Below, one piece after another: positions 56,401-58,496 of a stretch of 58,496 nucleotides of DNA; positions within the stretch are counted from its first letter, which is position 1; each line of letters begins with the position of its first letter. The DNA is from Bacteroides sp. 43_108 (GTDB lineage: Bacteria > Bacteroidota > Bacteroidia > Bacteroidales > Bacteroidaceae): NCBI GenBank assembly GCA_001915545.1, contig MNQS01000114.1, forward strand, positions 1-58,496, in the 5' to 3' direction. Both the position numbers and the translations under genes were made by a program. Below the pieces are notes generated by a model, which was not told the DNA's origin, did not search any database, and worked only from the letters and a program-made list of their open reading frames with translations.

Positions 56401-57933
56401 AGGTTCATAACCTACATTGTTGGTACAGCTTGAGTAATTGAATGTTTCCTCACAGAGGTCTCCATCCCAGTAAATACGGAAGTTCTGGTCAATACCAGTT
56501 TTTGTACCTCCTGAGATTGTTTTATAATTTACGCAGCTTATGATTCCTGCAGAGTGGGCTGAAGCGGCTATGGCGCCAGGATACAGTTCGGTGAATTTTC
56601 CTGCTATTGCACGTCCGTCGTCACGTCCTCCAGTTTCTCTGAACAGAATCTTGCTTGTTGTTGCGTCACGATAATTGTTGCTTGGACTGGATTCGTTGCA
56701 TGCGAAGATTTCTTGTCCGTGGCGGTATGGGTCTAAGTCAGAGCAGTGCTGTGCGTCGCCGTGGCCAAGTCCGGTTGTGCTGAGGCCGTGGCCATTGTCG
56801 TCGATTACCATTGAACCGTACACAATTTCATCACGTCCGTCCCAATCGACATCAGCTATTCCGTAGTTGTGATATCCTTGGCCGAACCACTGACCGCTCA
56901 ATGGACTATTCCATCTCCAACGAAGGTTGAGCTGGTGGCTGGAAGGATCCACATCGTATGCTGCCATAATGTGCTTTGTGTATATACCTCTTGCGAGGAA
57001 TATGCTAGGCTTCTTGCCGTCAAGATAAGGAGCACCGAAGAAGTATTTTGATGAACGGTGTCCGTAGCCGTCGCCCCAATCGTCTGCTTTTCCTCTTTCG
57101 AGAGGATATTTCATCACCTGGTACGGTTCACCAGTTTCACCATTCAGGTAAAGAAGAAATTCATCACCAGTATTGGTGTATGTCATGTTGGCTGTATGGG
57201 AAATGGTGTTTCTGGTGTTTATCTTCATGTTTCCGACATTGGTAGTACCGTTCTTGTGATGGACTATCATGCCGTCTGCTCCTCTGAGTACGACTTCAGC
57301 TTTTCCGTCTTCGTCCCAGTCGAATGCTACAATGTTTGTTTCGACATTGCTTCCGCTGACCATATTCGGACCGCAATCAATGCTCCAGAGCTTTGTTCCA
57401 TCAAGCTTATAGGCTTCAAGCTGTGTATAGGCTGAATCGTTGTTGACAGGGTAGAGGTCTGCGTCGTCCTTTCTGTTGAGCCTCTTGACAATTAGTTCCA
57501 TTTCACCGTCACCGTCAAGATCTGCGGCGCTTACATCGTTTGGCTCATACCATGATGTTATGTCTGTACCTCTTCTCGACAGTACATTCTGAAGCTTGAC
57601 TTCCATGTAGTTCTTGTCCCATGGTGCGACTTCCTTGCACTGCTCCTGTTCCTTGCCTCTTACGACGGCGCTTACTGTGTACTTGCTTCCAGTGTTTCCT
57701 CCCTCATCGGTGAAATTTGATACATTCAGCGGTGCTTCATTGAGCTTCTTTCCGTCTCTGTATACATTATACTCTACATCGTAGTATTCCTCACCAAGTA
57801 TGCGCCAGCTGAGGAATACACCTTTGGTGGTCTTAACTGCTGTAAGTCCACGATCAAGAGACTCCATTTTGCGTTGCGCCCATCCGGACATGCAGAATGA
57901 TGTCAATAGTAATAGCGATAAAACTTTTTTCAT
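53413..57933 (-). CDS. Secreted PL11 rhamnogalacturonan lyase fused to PATR-type beta repeats
   Basis: 1506 residues. Signal peptide ends MSGWAQ. Residues about 20-625 are a PL11 lyase: an N-terminal beta domain (RKMESLDRGLTAVKTTKGVFLSWR), then propeller blades with Ca-binding DxDxDG loops (AADLDGDGEMELIVKR, FDWDEDGKAEVVLR, IADVDWDGRDEIVYG, LFGDWREEVVLRDE). It cleaves the rhamnogalacturonan-I backbone by beta-elimination. The next 800 residues hold autotransporter-associated beta-strand repeats: LVKQGDGILTLPNVTETHSG, LKKSGEGTLTIKTTNSYTGG and LIKAGEGKMTVSADNSYSGS. The end (SINGVTLFTFS...GIYILSIKHGNARETMKVTK) is a T9SS-like domain. PL11 enzymes are usually near 600 residues, so this is an unusually long fusion. 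It stands alone with its own terminator. Confidence 0.88.
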   Translation of the reverse strand: MKKVLSLLLLTSFCMSGWAQRKMESLDRGLTAVKTTKGVFLSWRILGEEYYDVEYNVYRDGKKLNEAPLNVSNFTDEGGNTGSKYTVSAVVRGKEQEQCKEVAPWDKNYMEVKLQNVLSRRGTDITSWYEPNDVSAADLDGDGEMELIVKRLNRKDDADLYPVNNDSAYTQLEAYKLDGTKLWSIDCGPNMVSGSNVETNIVAFDWDEDGKAEVVLRGADGMIVHHKNGTTNVGNMKINTRNTISHTANMTYTNTGDEFLLYLNGETGEPYQVMKYPLERGKADDWGDGYGHRSSKYFFGAPYLDGKKPSIFLARGIYTKHIMAAYDVDPSSHQLNLRWRWNSPLSGQWFGQGYHNYGIADVDWDGRDEIVYGSMVIDDNGHGLSTTGLGHGDAQHCSDLDPYRHGQEIFACNESSPSNNYRDATTSKILFRETGGRDDGRAIAGKFTELYPGAIAASAHSAGIISCVNYKTISGGTKTGIDQNFRIYWDGDLCEETFNYSSCTNNVGYEPRIVKYGSWDAITTFNGALTNNGTKGTASLQADLFGDWREEVVLRDETDMVLRIYTTTIPTEWRNYTLLHDMQYRQGVMWQMCGYNQPPHTSYFLGQLEGITIAPPPIMTNGRTLVGNGGTVDASSNDKHILIYETSDISVNIADGASPYITTINAPSWVQGHDDNDNITTQYFTCTLTGGAFTGEMRLVKQGDGILTLPNVTETHSGETNIWAGTLNFDGTMEKSHVWLNRFTTLNTNGGVFKNGIKMEYGSKLCPGGDNKGNVEVDKLEMDFGSRLVIGIYSEDMTADVVKAESVSLRKIDWNIAPEYTTPIIEFVQHNLEGAEKPAPGKYLIATIGNLSDIDTSIFTIEGLDGVKHHIESDGNNLYLVVEELRSAASTIWTGASSSIWDFAQSENFKNASTQEADIFVTGDNVTFNDEASVFNVTINEEVTPGIFEINSSKDYTFSGNGSISGNAALKKSGEGTLTIKTTNSYTGGNTISGGTVKVSALANQYNATGNLGGVTTEANKFVIENGGTLEATAAVQLSSPIKIGEGGGTIKSNYDFIMDKAFSGDELTKEGNGKLSLHSNGSLKKIIVKSGTLAIATDGISATNNYELQGGILQDYDGNGSYSTSNANVYVPKGKSGTWRLDSQCDYKGALTGEGTLTVYLPWVRSYLKGNWSQFKGTLKATTASGYDFTFDNGYGMPYATLDLSSGAKVTNTAKTFAIAKVTGNGTLGGDNNTWKIGNEDNFRLEATITGTNSSLIKAGEGKMTVSADNSYSGSTTVSEGELSLSSGGTLGTGALRVNEGTTLSGVTKTGTPLKNSSATINGDLQVGITATSASGYIEFNNKPVTFGANSTYRIAMRSCATTANTGGTSIKGVSKLTMNGTIKLSLASSYTPKEGDSIRVWECTSFSGTPKFDLEELSGGLEWDTSRISEGLLFIKASTGISNIASDEIVEVTATSINGVTLFTFSTEYSNVEEYFRSNNALPKGIYILSIKHGNARETMKVTK

Positions 57934-58096
57934 AAGATTGGTTATTGATTATGTGTTTTGTTAGAAAAGTGTTTTCTTACTTTTTGTATCAGCTAACTTA
58001 GGCCAATTCATTTTTCGCAATAAAGATACGAGTTTTTCTGCATATTGGGTCTCCGTGTTTGCTTTTTATCAATAAAATCCTTACTTTTTATGGTTA

Positions 58097-58127
58097 TTTG
58101 TCTTGGTTGACATTTATCTTATCTTTG
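58097..58127 (+). promoter_or_regulatory. Plus-strand promoter with no downstream gene in the window
   Basis: TTTG (58097-58100), 19-base spacer, TATCTTTG (58120-58127), a perfect Bacteroidetes promoter. Transcription would run away from the divergent PL11 gene toward the window edge. Confidence 0.65.
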
Positions 58128-58133
58128 TATGGA

Positions 58134-58367
58134 TATGTCATAAAGCGGAATATTCTCCGTTTGTAATCATATCTGTCACATTAATTATTCGATGATGTGA
58201 CAAATTGGGAGGCAGATGTGATTTTATATTTCTTTTTGGTCGGTACATCATTAAATACGGTTTTGATATTTTATATTTTGCGTCCGTATCGCTGAACGCC
58301 TTACTTTGTATATGAACGGCCTTTTTTACGGATAAGACGCCCAAAAAAGGTTTTATGACGTCTTTTT
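58134..58367 (+). ncRNA. Candidate small RNA (speculative)
   Basis: Bounded by the promoter above and a hairpin (AAGACG 58334-58339 with CGTCTT 58359-58364, followed by TTT). The interior has no good reading frame but has an 8-bp dyad (58174-58181 with 58195-58202). I match it to no known RNA family. It could instead be the leader of a gene beyond the window. Confidence 0.25.
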
Positions 58368-58429
58368 AGTGTTTGTAAAGGTGAAAAAATGAAAAAATGG
58401 CTACAGTCAAGTTAGAAGTGCAACTTCTC

Positions 58430-58482
58430 CACCTCCCTCCTCCGCCCTTGGAGCGTAGCGGAAAGGGCGGAGGAGGGAGGTG
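58430..58482. repeat. Perfect 20-bp GC-rich inverted repeat
   Basis: CACCTCCCTCCTCCGCCCTT (58430-58449) and its exact complement at 58463-58482, with a 13-base loop. It is far more GC-rich than its surroundings. It is preceded by the small palindrome AGAAGTGCAACTTCT. It could be a terminator-like hairpin or part of a repeat element cut by the window edge. Confidence 0.7.
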
Positions 58483-58496
58483 CAAGCTCGGCTTCG

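Larger units (their letters stand above)
57934..58496. other. Intergenic region at the right edge
   Basis: 563 bases without a confident gene. It holds a weak minus-strand -7 candidate for PL11 (TATCTTTA, 58021-58028), a strong plus-strand promoter (58097-58127), a dyad TGTCACAT/ATGTGACA (58174-58202), a weak terminator-like hairpin (58334-58367), and a large inverted repeat (58430-58482). A plus-strand frame from 58397 (MATVKLEVQ...) stays open to the edge but reads through the inverted repeat. Confidence 0.5.

Noticed and set aside
58138..58344. 68-codon minus-strand frame at the right edge
   Set aside because: It lies in AT-rich DNA over the dyad and downstream of a plus-strand promoter, without a recognisable motif or a promoter of its own.

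Overview
The window looks like a Bacteroidales chromosome segment, most probably Prevotellaceae or a close relative. The evidence is a SusC/SusD pair, several secreted enzymes ending in a type IX secretion (T9SS)-like C-terminal domain, a Bacteroides-type rhamnose operon, and promoters of the Bacteroidetes form TTTG-N19/20-TAnnTTTG with no strong Shine-Dalgarno sequences. The species is not claimed.

Layout. 1-3.6 kb: a secreted DUF5054 (GH38-like) protein convergent with a DUF2807 lipoprotein. 3.6-5.2 kb: a 22-bp-period repeat cluster, a GNAT acetyltransferase and proC. 5.3-10.2 kb: an operon for an acyl-CoA synthetase, a TPR protein and a four-subunit 2-oxoacid:ferredoxin oxidoreductase. 10.3-25.4 kb: an AraC regulator divergent from a run of secreted enzymes: phosphoesterase, GH127-type arabinofuranosidase, GH43-like enzyme, a frameshifted multidomain protein, a GH128-type glucanase, and a sialidase-fold/NodB-deacetylase protein split by an in-frame TAG. 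25.5-26.8 kb: a complete IS4-family element with 18-bp inverted repeats and a 9-bp target duplication. 26.9-28.7 kb: ACT-domain and PFL/DUF711 genes. 29.1-36 kb: SusC, SusD, a small exported protein of unknown function and a calcineurin-like phosphoesterase. 36-41.2 kb, minus strand: a housekeeping block of NigD-like lipoprotein, acyltransferase, ddl, RluD-like synthase, PASTA protein and rpmH, with efp divergent. 42-58 kb, minus strand: a rhamnose/rhamnogalacturonan block of rhaD, rhaT, rhaA, rhaB, GH51 arabinofuranosidase, GH78 rhamnosidase, an AraC regulator and a 1506-aa PL11 lyase fused to autotransporter-type beta-strand repeats.

How they may work together. The PL11 lyase would cut the rhamnogalacturonan-I backbone, GH78 would release rhamnose and GH51 arabinose, RhaT would import rhamnose, and RhaA/RhaB/RhaD would convert it to dihydroxyacetone phosphate and lactaldehyde. 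The 11-25 kb enzymes suggest attack on an arabinofuranose- and beta-1,3-glucan-containing, possibly acetylated polymer. Two of its genes are broken, so that locus may be decaying.

The signals most worth checking are an exactly 22-bp-periodic GC-rich intergenic repeat at three separate sites, the TGG-to-TAG change inside an Asp-box, the frameshift two genes upstream, the PL11-PATR fusion, a promoter-plus-hairpin unit with no gene at the right edge, and the SusCD pair associated with a phosphoesterase rather than a glycosidase.
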